NCBI GenBank assembly: GCA_017311185.1
Contig: JAESUZ010005539.1
Location: forward strand, 124,001 to 188,000
DNA from: Proteles cristata cristata
Lineage: Eukaryota > Chordata > Mammalia > Carnivora > Hyaenidae
Direction: 5' to 3'
Length of the DNA: 64,000 nt
Part shown: positions 51,376-63,507 of the stretch, in pieces
How the letters are laid out: the number at the start of each line of letters is the position of its first letter
Numbering within the stretch: position 1 is the first letter of the stretch
The notes under the pieces: generated by a model
Told to the model about the DNA's origin: nothing
The model's input: only the letters and a program-made list of their open reading frames with translations
The model's database searches: none
Program-made: the position numbers and the translations under genes

Positions 51376-51747
51376 TTATTAATATTACCATGGATGTGAC
51401 TGTAGGTGATGAAATGATTTTCAACATGTGGCTAATGAAAGACAGCTTTGTAAATGCATGACCACAATATGTGTGGCACAAGAGATGATTAAGAGTTTCT
51501 TATTTAAAATATTATTTTTCCTGATTAGTGATTGCTGTGTTAGAAAAATTCAAAAATACAGAAAAATACCAAGCAGGAAAAAAAAAGCCAATGATTTTCC
51601 AGGGATAACCTCTGTATTAATATATTTATGTGTTTGTTGAAATACTGTATTATTCTTGTTATGCCTATTATATGCACAATATATCACTATGAGCCCAGTT
51701 TTATCTAACATATATTTATATAAGGTATTTTAAACAAAAACATAAAG

Positions 51748-51795
51748 TATTTCATCATATGGATTTCCATTATGTAGTATTTCATCATATGGATT
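51748..51795. repeat. Short direct duplication
   Basis: GTATTTCATCATATGGATT occurs twice, about 29 bp apart, separated by TCCATTATGTA. Confidence 0.85.
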
Positions 51796-52938
51796 TTTTC
51801 CCTGCTATTATAAATTATCATTCGGTGACCATTCTTGCACATAAATCTTTGTGCAAACCTTTGGTATTTTCCACAGGATAAATTAAAAGAAGGCAGATTG
51901 TCAGGTTAACATTTGTAAAGAGTTCGGGTTTGCACTGTCCAACTGCCATCCAGAGAAGTGATGCCAGCTTCTACTGTAATAAACACTGCCTGAGACTATG
52001 CCTTTTTAACGTCCTCTCCAGCACCGGGAATTCGCGTAAAGTAAAATATTTGCCAATTTGGAGGAGATGATGTAGGAGCTCATTGTAGAACTAATTTGTA
52101 TTTTCTTCTCCCCCAATTTGTATTTTTTAAAAAATTTACTGAGTATATGGTTGAATTCCCTCTCATTGTATTTATTGACCAAAAATAGATTTCTGTTGTG
52201 ATTTGCTTGTTTATATAGCCTTTGTTCATTTTGGTAGTGTATGTTTATCTTTACCTATTGATTTGTAAGAATACTTCAACACTAGGGATATTATTACTCA
52301 TTAATCAACTGATGGATGTGCTTTTCCTAGTTTATTGCCCGCCTTTTACTTTTGTATTTTTGTTATTTGCAATTTCTTTGTACTTTATGTATAGGGAAAC
52401 TTTCCCCACTTAAATCTCAGCTTGATTAGTCACTTATATGTCCGAGGTATTTTGTGTTTTACTATTTTTATATCATTCTTGTAATGTATCTAGAATTTAG
52501 TTGGTGTATGAAATGGAGTTGCTATCTAGCTTTTTCCTCCCATATGATTCACTAGTTTCCGCCTCGCAATTAGGCAAATTAACTAATTTGAATGCCAGAA
52601 TACTCAGACCTACTTTTTTGCTTGTTTTTATTTGGCTTTATTGTTTCTTTTGCTTTGTCTGTTGTTCTTGATACCCCATTTTAATTAGCAGAGTTTTATG
52701 TTACTTTCCAGTTTCTGGCAGTATAAGATCTGCATAACTGTTCCTTGTTCTCAGAAGTTCTTTGGCTCTTCTTTTGTTAGGAGAAGACAACTTAACAATT
52801 TTTCCAGATTAGCTTAAAAAATCACTTTTTAAGTCTCTTGGGTACATCATCCCTTTAGTATTTTAACTATTATTGCATTAAGTTTATAACTTAACTTGGA
52901 AAGAACTGAAATAACTATGGTAAAATCTTTTCTCATCT

Positions 52939-53108
52939 GGGGTGCCTGGGTGGCTCATTCGGTTAAGTGTCCAACTCTTGATTTCAGCTCAGGTCATGAT
53001 CTCATGGTTCGTGAGTTTGAGCCCCACATTGGGAGTTTTCCTCTCTCCCTCTCTCTTCTCTGCCCCTCTCCCTCTCCCACACACTTTCTCAAAAATAAAT
53101 TTTTTTTT
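52939..53108 (+). mobile_element. Felid CAN SINE, plus strand, internally deleted
   Basis: GGGGTGCCTGGGTGGCTCAT head, CAGGTCATGATCTCATGGTTC, then a jump to CT-rich and TCTCAAAAATAAATTTTTTT. The section with CTGACAGCTCAGAGCC is missing. Confidence 0.92.
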
Positions 53109-53659
53109 CCTCATTCAACAGTGTTATCTTTATATTTATTTAAGCTCTCTTTCATGATCCTCAGAAAGTTTTGTAATTTTATTCAATTAGGTACCATTTA
53201 TTACCTTTTGGGTTTATTACTGTGCATTTTACATATTTAATTTCTGTTTTTGGTTACTATTGCAAATGGGATATTTTTAAATTGTATTTTTAGAGTGGTA
53301 CATGGGAAAGCTTGTTTTATGTGTTCTTATAATTGGCCACAATATAGAAATTTTCTTATTCTAATATTTTTTATTTGATTTTCTTAGGTTTCTAGGTATA
53401 TACTAGGCATATAATTTAATCATCTGCAGATAAAATTTAGTCCTTCACCCTTCAGTACTTGTACTCTCCTTTTTTTTCTTGTGTTATTACATTGTCTAAA
53501 ACCTTTCAATAGAGGTGATAGTCATGCTTTTACTAGTTATGTTTCAGGATTCTGGTATTAAATATAATGGTAATTGTTGACAATTTTTGACAATAATCTT
53601 TGATTTTTAGTTTACTTTTTTTCTAGGGACTGAGGTTGAATTCATGAATATATGTATGT

Positions 53660-53866
53660 ATATGAAAATGTTTCTTTTTATTTTAGAGAAAGAGAGAGTA
53701 GAAGCGGGGAAGGGCAGACTGGAGGGGGAGTGGTTGGGTGAAGCAGAGGGTCCGAAGCTCTGTGTTGTCAGCGCAGAGCCTGACTCGGGGCTTGAACTCA
53801 TGATCTGTAAGATCATGACCTGAGCTGACGTTGGACACTTAACCGAGTGAGCCACCCAAGTGCCCC
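53660..53866 (-). mobile_element. Felid CAN SINE, minus strand, diverged
   Basis: AGAGAAAGAGAGAGTAGAAG, GTGTTGTCAGCGCAGAGCC and GAGCCACCCAAGTGCCCC. Confidence 0.9.
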
Positions 53867-54327
53867 TTGTTGAATGTATTTTTGACATTTAGATGTTTAT
53901 TTAGATGGTAATGTCTTTTACTAATAGAATATAAACTATTAATATAGTTTCTAATATTGGTTCCTTGACATTAATCCTGTTTAGTCCCATTCAACCTTTT
54001 AGTATTTTAATTAGGAAAGCAAGGTGGGCCTATAGCAGTGATTACCAAGGACACTGGATGAGAGTACCCCCAGGGTATATCAGAATCTTCAATGAGGCAT
54101 ATTTAGTATACATGTTATGGTCATAATTCAAACTGCAGTTAGTACAGTTTAATAAAACTCTTTTGGCCGATCCTTATCAGCTAATGGTAGAGGGAAGATA
54201 ATTTACCCATTGAAATATTAGAAAACATTCCTTTTTGTGCTTTCTTTTGTCAAGTTTTGCTATCATAGATAAGCCTGTGTCATAAAATGGATTGTACCGT
54301 TTTCCTCTTTCTGTGCTCTAGAGCCTT

Positions 54328-54345
54328 AAAAAAAAAAAAAAAAAA
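54328..54345. repeat. (A)18 homopolymer
   Basis: Run of A after CTCTAGAGCCTT; no element recognised beside it. Confidence 0.85.
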
Positions 54346-55089
54346 CATTGGAATTATTTTTCCCTGGGATGTTTGAACCAAATTACTTGTAAAACTCTTC
54401 ATGTGATGTTAGGGAAGGTAGTTTTTGGACCAATATCTTTTGTAGTTAGTGGTCTATATAATTTTTTCCTTTTGACTAAATTTTGGTCATTACGCTTTCT
54501 CAGAAATTGAGGTTTCATAGTTATGGGCACACACAGCACTGAATATAACATCCTCTGGGTTAAAAGATAGAGTTGTGCAGTTTTATAATAAAAAAATTCC
54601 ATATTTTTATACTTTATTTTTAATTTTTACTTTATATATACATGTAATGTCTTCAAAACTTGATTCTATTTTAAAACTATCTCTTGAATTTGTTACACTA
54701 ATTCATTAATTTTTACCTCAATCTTTATTGTTTCCTTCCTGTAGCTTTGCTTAAACTACTTTTGTTTTTATTTTACTGAATTCTTGAGATGAATACTTAG
54801 TTCACTTATTTCCTTCTTTTTAATTTGCAAAGCATTTCAAAATCTTAAAAATAATTTTCTTTTCTGAATTCCTGTAGCAATCTGTGGATGTTTCCATAGC
54901 ACTTATCACTTAGTATTTCTCAGTTCTGCATATTATATTTTGGTTCTGCGATGCTTGCAGCCTTGAGGCCAACACTAAAAATGCAATATAGATATAAATA
55001 CGATTTAAAATAGAAAGCTTTCAGTATTCTCGTCTGATCCACTGCTTCCCCAGCTCTGTTTCCCACCACAGTATCAAGTTCTTCAGAGG

Positions 55090-55258
55090 AGAAGGTATTA
55101 AAAAATATGTATATACATGTATATAATGTATATATATGTGTTATATATACATTATATATACATTAACAATGTATATATATACATTATATACATGCATAGA
55201 TATGTATGCACACATAATATATACATTATATACACGCATAGATATGTATGCACACATC
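55090..55258. repeat. (TA/CATA/ATGTAT)n compound microsatellite
   Basis: Blocks of ATGTATATATA and ATTATATACA, ending with two copies of TACACGCATAGATATGTATGC-like units about 49 bp apart (near 55190 and 55230). Cruciform- and slippage-prone. Confidence 0.88.
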
Positions 55259-55440
55259 GGCTGAAACAGGTGACAGAACTTTGTTGACAGATACATAGTA
55301 AGTATTTATCGATTGACTGAGTTTTCTGAGACTAATTTTCAAATGCTCATTACTGAGAGAGCCTGAAGTTCACTGAGACCTAGGAGCCCATCGACCACCC
55401 ATCGAATTTCTAGTTTACTAGGATAAAAAAAAAAGCTGCT

Positions 55441-55509
55441 CGTTTACGTGGGACATCCCACGTCATCATCCCCACGTTTACGTGGGGCATCCCAACTGAC
55501 ACGTCATCA
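55441..55509. repeat. Duplicated CGTTTACGTGGG / CACGTCATC cluster
   Basis: CGTTTACGTGGG(A/G)CATCCCA occurs at 55441-55460 and 55475-55494, and CACGTCATCA at 55459-55468 and 55500-55509. The words contain ACGTCA (CRE half-site) and TACGTGGG (bHLH/HIF-like core). Confidence 0.85.
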
Positions 55510-55710
55510 CACAATTAGTGAAGTGGGTGTGCATTGCCCGAGGACGTGAACTTTGTGGCTCACTTGCATTTCCTCTACAGAAGAATGCTAGAGACATTAT
55601 ACCCTTTTTCCCAAAATAAAGACTGAAAAGCTAGTGTAATTTATAGAAATTGATAACAAATTATAAAATTGATAATAATTCTTTTCCATTTTTATAGGTC
55701 TTAGAGCAGC

Positions 55711-55936
55711 TTTTTCAAAAAAAGTATTATTTGTTTTGAGAGAGAGAGAGAGAAAGAGAGAGAGCGCGCACATGTCCGTGCACACACGTACAAGCAGGGG
55801 AGGGGCAGAGAGAATCCCAAGTAGGCTCCGTGCTGTCAGTGCAGAGCTGGATGTAGGGCTCGAACCGTGAGATCATGACCTGAGCCAAAATCAAGAGTCG
55901 GATGCTTTTGCTAACTGAACCATCCTGGTGTTGCAC
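55711..55936 (-). mobile_element. CAN SINE, minus strand, diverged
   Basis: GTTTTGAGAGAGAGAGAG, GTGCTGTCAGTGCAGAGCTGG and an altered head complement CTGAACCATCCTGGTGTTGC. Confidence 0.88.
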
Positions 55937-56185
55937 AGCTTTTAAACAAATTCTTATTTGGAGGAAAAAATAAATATGTAATTATTCCTTCCCTTTCAGT
56001 TATAGTTACATTACAATTTCATTGCTCCTCTTGCACTGAGATTTATTTTTAACTTATTTTGTTTATTGCTATAGGGAGGTGGTATTATATCAATGTCTCT
56101 TAAGATTTCCCACTTTTTTGGGAAAATCAATGCAGTCTGATAAGTCAGCCCTAGATGAACAGGTTGATTTTAAATTGCTAAATGT

Positions 56186-56403
56186 GGGGCGCCTTGGTGG
56201 CTTAGTCGGTTAAGCGTCTGACTTCAGCTCAGGTCATGATTTCACGGTTCGTGGGTTCAAACCCCACATCAGACTCTGCGCTGACAGCTCAGAGCCTGGA
56301 GCTGCTTCAGATTCTGTGTTTCCTTCTCTCTCTCTGCCCCTCCCAGACTAGTGCTCCCTCAATCTCTCAAAAATAAATAAATGCTGGAAAAGATTTAAAA
56401 AAA
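56186..56403 (+). mobile_element. Felid CAN SINE, plus strand
   Basis: GGGGCGCCTTGGTGGCTTAG head, CTGCGCTGACAGCTCAGAGC, TCTCTCAAAAATAAATAAAT. Exact target duplication TTGCTAAATG at 56175-56184 and 56408-56417. Confidence 0.95.
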
Positions 56404-56687
56404 TAAGTTGCTAAATGCCAAACATGCTGAGTGATCTTTGTTTTTTGTGTAATTATTAAATTTTTTTTGAATAATATTCATTGAAGGGCTTCATGTAATC
56501 CTTGACATTTCAGTGTTGTGATTTCCAGTAGAGCGTGCTTTCCCCCCGTCTCCCATTTTTGGCAGTTCATTGCTAGCCGGAAAAAGTAGGCATAACTTTC
56601 GAAAACAAAAATACCCTCTAGGCTATGTTTAAAGATTCCTATGAGGTTTTATATCTCAGATAATTGGTGGTAAATTTGGTTTGGTTG

Positions 56688-56903
56688 GTTTTTTTTTTTT
56701 TAAGGTTTTTTTTTTTTTATTTCTAGAGAGACCGCGTGAGCAGGGGAGGGTCAGAGAGAGAGGGAGTCACAGACTGAAACAGGCTCCAGGCTCTGAGCTG
56801 GCAGTCAGCACAGAGCCCGACGCGGGGCTCGAACCCACGAACCGCGAGATCATGACCTAAGCGAAAGTCGGACGCTTAACCGACTAAGCCACCCAGGCGC
56901 CCC
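56688..56903 (-). mobile_element. Young felid CAN SINE, minus strand (GGCAGTCAGCAC subfamily)
   Basis: GAGCTGGCAGTCAGCACAG, GAACCGCGAGATCATGACC, GACTAAGCCACCCAGGCGCC. Flanked by TTGGTTTGGTTG on both sides. Close to the copy at 21527-21746 in the same variant words. Confidence 0.95.
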
Positions 56904-59900
56904 TGGTTTGGTTGTTTTTAATCTCAAACTATGGGGATTTACAAAGCAAGTTTTCATCTCCGCGAACTGAAAACTAATTTCATGATATTGTATAAGATCT
57001 CCCAATCCCTAAGGAATTGCCTCAACTTCTCCCTCTTTCACAGAGCGTTTGAGGATTATTTCTTTCATCTCTTTCCTCGCTGACCTCGCTGATGTGTGTC
57101 AGAATGTATGGTAACAACAAAGTTTGCGCGTGGTACACTTAATTGGTATATGGTACCAGAGATCTTGACATTGGGTCATTTTAGATATCGCATCTTACTA
57201 TTTATACCTAGTAGTGTTTTCTGTAATTCTCTTTTCCCTAGAGAGATTATAAGCTCCCTCTGGCCAAGAACCATTTTAGAAATTTGTTTTATAAATCGAG
57301 CAAGGTACTAAAGGTACGATTGGCTCTCGATATTGCTGGTAAAACGCAATTGTGTTTAAACTGGAAGTTGAGTTTTTTGTTGGTTGTTTACTCTTCACAG
57401 AGCTTTGTCCTCAACTCTCTATTTGTTCTCCATCAACGACAGAAAATACTTTATTTAGAAATGTTTTGTGGAAAGCCATACGATAAATAGATCTCCGGAA
57501 GCTATATTTGTGGCCTATTGGAGCATCTTAGATTTTGGTGGCCCTTTGCCTCTCACTGTGTTTTTTAAAAGAGTTGTATCTGAATCGCCCGTGTGTCCCG
57601 ACTCATTCTGCCATTTCATCTACTGCTCTTCCTCCTGTCTTTATTTAAGACTATAAAGTTACTTTAGTGTAACTGCTGCTGTCACCTTTACCCTTAGCTA
57701 ATCAAATAGTTTACCTTGAGGGAAGCATTTATCTCCTACTTTCATTATTATTATTTTTGTAGCTGTAAAGATATATATTTTATGTCTGCAGAAGGCTGTA
57801 ACAGTGAAACGAGGTATTGATCTGCTGTATTTAGCAATTTCTTTCCACCTTGCCATCAATAGCAAGTCAGCATCTGTCTGTACCATGGTTGACCTCACAA
57901 ATAGCTCTTTATGCTCCCATTGGATTCAAATGATATAGTATGCTGAAAACTTAATCAATGAATGATTATAAAGTTTTTAGTATTATTTCATGACCCGGAG
58001 GCAACTGATACTCCTTGCCCTTAACAGTTTCGTGTACAATGGAATATGGCCAAATGAGTGAGTCTGGCTTTTGTTCAGCTGAAAAGAAGGAAAGCAAGGC
58101 ACCTGCTTGGGTTAGCTCGTACTTCTAAATTGATGATCTCAAAGCGCTTAGGCACTTGATTGAAGTATCTTGCCTTGCAGAATCCAACATGGAGAACAGC
58201 GGTCCCTCCGTTTGGCTTTATTCCCCACCCTCCACCGCCATGAGCAGGTGGCAGTGTTTCTATATTTGAACGGTAAGCATCAGGCCTTTTGGTTTCGTTT
58301 ACAAAAGAAAGGTAAACGAAATCAGTTGCTATGTCACTCTATCACTGAGGGCCTGATAAAAAGTCGCATGTTAAGAGGAGGGAGAATAATCTTCGTCTCA
58401 GTCTAACAGGACTTTCTGGAAAACTACCAGGACACAGCTGTTGAGACCATGTTCTCCAGCCCAACTCCCTCTCTGACTTCTGTCCGTCTCCACTGATCTG
58501 GGGAACACTGAAATAGCAGGAGTCACTGATTTGACTGAAGTCACATTTGACTGAACGTTGCAATTTCCATTTGTTTTTTTTTTTTGTTTTGTTTTTTGAA
58601 GCCATTTAAGCTTTTGGTCTGTATTATCCTGTGGGAATATGGATGGCATTAGGAGATTCTAGGGGCGTCTAAAAGGAGTACATTCTTTTATTCTGTATTG
58701 GTTCAGATTATGCTTTGGTGTTTGCAACCTGGGCCTCAAATAAAAGGATTTGGGGAAGAAGTTTCTGCCTCTGAATTCAGGTTTTGTCATTTTGTGGACC
58801 ATATATGTCTGATTATGAAGCAAGGAATTTTCCCGCGAAAATTATCCCTCAAGAAAGAGACGTCATTTCCTACTCACATTCTTACCCAGTCTCTTACATT
58901 GCAGAATGCTCACTTAGTTCTTTGATTTTAAACAGTGTTATATAAGTAGTTGTCCCAATAGTATTGAATAAGTACTTGCGGCTTTTCTTGATCAGAACTA
59001 CGTATAGTTATCTGGGTTTATACACCATAATTTCTGGTTTTGCTTGAGAATGAAAGGTTGATTTGTGCTTGTACATTACTTAAAATAGCTTGCGTTTGGT
59101 TTTCACAATCTCGTGTCAGAAACTAGCTGTGTTGTTACTGCTAGAGCATAGGGCAATTAGTTGACCTCAACCTGTACAGGCTTTAATGATGGGGTGTTTT
59201 GGCTTTGTTCCTTATAGTTGGTAGGTTATCTCCTCTCTCCAGGCTTACTTAAAGAAGAGTGGGTGATAGTGATCAGGGCTTAAAGAGTGACTTTAGCGCT
59301 GAGTTGCTATAGACCAACACCTTTATGTAAGGTTCATTTTCAAGTTCATTCTGCTAAAGGCCATCCCTGATGAGGGCCACTTATGGCTCTATTTGTGGAT
59401 AGAAATCCCATTGTTGGTGAAAAGGGTATAAGAAGACCTGTCCAACTTAATTCTTAATCCTAGTTGGTCACTTTAAGTGACAACCATAGGCGTCTAAATA
59501 AGATGAGACATTTCTTTTTACCCAAGAAAGATGAAATCTCTTTGTTAATGCATATGAATACACACATCCGAGTGGGATCATGTAATCCCATTACATAAAA
59601 AACAGGATTTCAAACTTAGAATCGTGGAAGGGTATATTTCTGTCATATGCAGACTCTGAATAATCCATGAATGGATAGTCTTGTAAAAAATTATAAAATG
59701 CATTGATACGTTACTGCATACTTAAAGTCCTGTTGCTTTCATTAAATAAGATTATCCATGAATACTTACAGTCTTATGCTCTCATAGTAATAGGGTAATA
59801 TTAAGATGAAATGATTCCTTCTTAAGATTATGTTCTTTTGTACACAATTTGTGAACTTTGCTAGAAAACTGTCATCTGGGTTCCTCTGTGCCATGTGGAA

Positions 59901-60481
59901 TTATGTACTTTCTTAGAAACTCCCTGAAGAAGAAGAAGTTAATTTTGCATTTTCTTTCCTTTTTTTTTAGGACCTGAGACTGTGTATGTGTTTGAGGCTA
60001 CGTACGTGTCCAAAGGCATAGCGTGCTTAAGCCCATGGCTGAGGAGTTATGCTTAACCGTATACTTTGCATGCATTTGTGATTTGAAATAGGAAAAAGTC
60101 AAATCGGAGACAGCTTGAATGGCACGCTGTCAGTTTGGAGCTTCATGAATTGGCAATGGTCTCATTTAGGACCTTCAGATGTGTCTCTGCCTGGACAGAA
60201 TGAGAGCGTTTTGCATGTTCTGGGGGAGACAGCCACTCCTTGCTGCTTCACAACAGGCAGTGGTGCATGACAGTTGCCCTTCATTGCCGGCTTCTTGGAG
60301 CTTAACCTCTGACCCTCCACTTAGTCGCCGTGCAGCAGTCAGAGCGGGCTGGAGATGCTGGTGAATGACGGGCATTGGCCTGCAACGTGCTTGTCATTAT
60401 TGGACTGTCAAAAGGAGCCTGCCATTGGTTTCCATCAAGGTCTGAAAGCTCTGTGCAGCAGTCCATATTACTTAACTTCCA

Positions 60482-60497
60482 GGGCTGTCGACAGCCC
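60482..60497. repeat. Perfect 16-bp palindrome
   Basis: GGGCTGTCGACAGCCC equals its own reverse complement. Isolated within a unique, repeat-free stretch. Confidence 0.95.
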
Positions 60498-61699
60498 GGT
60501 CACATGGGCATGAAAAATCAGAGTGCTGAGAGTATCTTCAGTCAGGAGGTAGGAAGTCTCCCCTCTTCTCTTCTTTCTTTCTCCCTCTCTGTCTCTCTCT
60601 CTTCTTTTCACTTTCCTTTTGGCTAAATATATTCAGATGGCTTCCACAGGGCCAAGAGGTTGAATCTGTTGCTACGGCGAAAAAAGTGAACTCTGTCTCC
60701 TGTGGTCTGAGTTTCAGATAGCACAGTGCAGATCTGAGCAGCTCTGCCAGTTAAACTCAGCCTCGTCTCGCACATTCTGTCAACTTTCGGCCATTGGTTT
60801 AAGGGACTAGACGCCAGCCCGGTGGTACCTGGGGTTAGCTGATGGGATGAAACGCGTACCCTGGTCTCTGTGTGATGTTGTAAAGGGACGAGGTCCGTTT
60901 ATGTGAGTCGTGAGGCACAAATTGAAATTTCAAATAAGGAACGAAGGGGGGGTATCATGAGGGTGGATGGTGATGGTCTCATGAAAGACTTTTTTCTTTC
61001 TGCCCTTCCCATGGCAAAGAAATTCAAACACAGCAAGTTTAATTGGCCGGGACTAAGTCTTCGAGACATCCGAGGTCAGTCTCAGGCAATATGTTACCCA
61101 GATATAGAAAATGATGGCGGTGACAGCCATCTTTCTCATAAATTTGAAGCTCTGAATTAAAAAGCATCCCAAAGTGGAGAAGGATGAGGGAAAGCCTCAT
61201 AGTGTTCTTAAAGTAGATGAGAAGTTCTGGTCATTATATCTGGTTTGCTTCTAGTGTTGTGTAGCGGATGGGGTGTGTGTGTGTGGAGGGAGCCCAGAGA
61301 CGTGAATTTTAGTGTTGCTTCTGCCATTTTCCAGCTGTGCCGCCTTGGGTGAGTCGAACCCCTCAGCATCAGTGTCTTCAGATTATGTTCGTACTAGGGA
61401 TACCCAAGGATAGAGACCCTGCTTGAAAAGTTACTCCATGATTTCCACTGCTACTGCTTGATCTCCCTTCAGTCCTTTTTTTTTTTTAGCAGGAAAGACT
61501 TATTAAAGACTTCTCAAAGTGTAGTCCTTGGCCAGATGAACCATTCTGGATCTCAAAACAGTCAGTCTTTGCATTTCTACTCTTCCCTCCCCCTATCCCA
61601 CCTTGTAGACTGATTTCAGTTCAACCACATGACATTTTAGTCCAGTACTCAAACCACAAATCTGAGTGGCCGGCCTGCCTTCTCCCTCCTTCCCTCCTT

Positions 61700-62750
61700 C
61701 TCTCCTAGGGAAGCGTTGGGCCCTCACTCGACAAGGTATATTTTGCGCCCTTCCTGTGTGCCGGGCCCTGTTCTAAGGGGTAAATCCGGCCACGAACCAG
61801 GCAGGCAGCGTCTGTCTTCATGGAGCTCCAGTGCGCAGGGGGAGACAGAAAATTAGCAAGAAAATTAGAAAATGCTGCGAGGAAGAAGGAAGCAGAGTAG
61901 AAGGGTGAGCGTCCCTTGGGTTGTCGGCGAAGCGCTCTCAGGGCAGGATTCTTTGCAGCAGACAGGACGGACTGAGGGAAGGAGCGAGAGAGCTCTGGGA
62001 AGACTGGAGGAGGGGCTTCTAGAAGGAGCAGGGCAGCGCCTCTCCCTCCTGCTCCTCATCCCGTTGGTTACCACCTTCTGGCCCCTGTCCTGATGTCTTC
62101 CCTTCCCTCATCTCTTCACCTTCGTGCCAGCCTCGCATTCAGGCCCTTTGGATTTCCTCAGGCTCCCAGCCCGCTGCTTCCCGACCATCTTCGCCATCTT
62201 GAAAGCCGTGACGTAGCCATGTCACTCCGCTGCTGGCAATTTCTCAGAGATTTACTCCCGGCTGCCTGTTAAAATTCAGCCCCCTGGGCTTGCCAGATGA
62301 GGTTCCTCTTGTTTCAGTGTCATTTATTATCTGTGGCCGACCTCTGCCCTTACCCTCTCAGCCCCGCCACCTCACGCCGGGTCCTCCTGCTGCGAGTGGG
62401 GGCCACTGCCCTGAAGACGCCGGTCTCTGTGCTTTTCCAGCTGTCTTGCTCTCCTCAGACGCTTCTCTTCCCGTCTCAGGGCACCCGGAGACGGAGAAAG
62501 TGACAACGTTTGCAAGCGTTTCCTCAAATGCCACCTCCTCTGAGCCTCCTGCGATTCTCCTGTCCTCAGTGTTTCGTACACTTCTTCGCGTTTACCTCGC
62601 TAAACCTGTTTACCTGTTCACATGTAACCTGTTCACCTTACACATGTTTACCTCGACTGGTCGGCGAGCACCTTGAAGTCCAGGTCCGTGTTTCCATTCA
62701 ACTATTGTATCTTTAGTATCTGGCACAAAATAGATGCTCAGTGCATCGGC
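61700..62750 (+). mobile_element. Ancient L2-like repeats, plus strand
   Basis: TGTGTGCCGGGCCCTGTTCT and CTTCATGGAGCTCCAGTG (61755-61835), then CAAATGCCACCTCCTCTGAG (62525-62545) and a 3' end with AAATAGATGCTCAGTGCAT (62728-62747). Probably more than one old insertion. They explain the open frames at 62290-62676. Confidence 0.6.
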
Positions 62751-63317
62751 ACCTGTTGTGGCTTGTTGGTCTGTAGAAATATTTAGAGACACGATTTATC
62801 ATGGAGCTTAACTAGAGCCAGAGCAGGAGTAGACCTTTGGAAGAGCTCTTCAGTCGGAGTCTTCCGTTGTTTGCAGTGGGACGTCTTCCCACAGGCCCGC
62901 CGTAAGCCCAGCCTCACAGTCAAGGGAACAGGAGGGGGGAGCATTAGCAGGTTGGAAAATAGAAGTGTTGTATGCACTTCCCATAACCACAGTACCACCA
63001 GGATGCAGTGTCTTGCAGCCAGTTAGCCCCGCATAAGCTTTTATGTTGCCTTTCTTAGGCTACGACATGCTGTGTGTCTTCTACCCAGGAAGGTAGGACT
63101 AAATTTAGTGTTCCAGTTCATTAAGTCAGTTCTATACTTTGTCTGTCGATCCATTTATATTGATACTTTCTAGATAATACTATATGGAGTTGGCATAGTG
63201 TTTTATAATTTTGTTATATTAGAACCGCTGTAGGGCCAAAGCGCAGGAGATCCCGTCATATCTGGACCCTGACTTACTGAGCAGTCCCTTGTTGACCATT
63301 TAGCTTATTTCTTTTAT

Positions 63318-63507
63318 CTTTTTTTTTTAAGTTTATTTATTTGTTTAGAGAGAGAAAGCGTGGAGAAGCAGGAGAGAGAATCCCAAGCAGGCTCCACACT
63401 GACAGCACAGAGCCCGATGTGGGGCTCGATCCCACAAACCGTGAGACTGTGACCTGAGCCGAAACCCAGAGTTGGCCGCTTACCCAATGGAGCCACCCAG
63501 GCGCCCC
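63318..63507 (-). mobile_element. Felid CAN SINE, minus strand
   Basis: TTTAAGTTTATTTATTTGTTT, CACACTGACAGCACAGAGCC and GAGCCACCCAGGCGCCCC. Confidence 0.93.

Larger units (their letters stand above)
48133..52938. other. SINE-free 4.8 kb of FTO intron 1
   Basis: No young SINE or LINE was recognised apart from MIR (51147-51375) and old repeat traces (50630-50760). The part 49020-50060 is complex, mixed-composition unique sequence with many homeodomain-type TAAT/ATTA and octamer-like words. No coding exon is evident; the short frames lack any family resemblance. Confidence 0.65.
56904..63317. other. 6.4 kb of FTO intron 1 without young SINEs
   Basis: Mostly unique DNA. Recognised content: a 16-bp perfect palindrome (60482-60497), a CT-rich tract (60556-60607) and an old L2-like stretch (61700-62750). 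The section 60080-60880 is of mixed composition and free of obvious repeats. No exon resembling FTO is present. Confidence 0.6.

Noticed and set aside
62290..62676. 128-codon plus-strand frame
   Set aside because: Lies in L2-like repeat sequence of higher GC; no recognisable protein.
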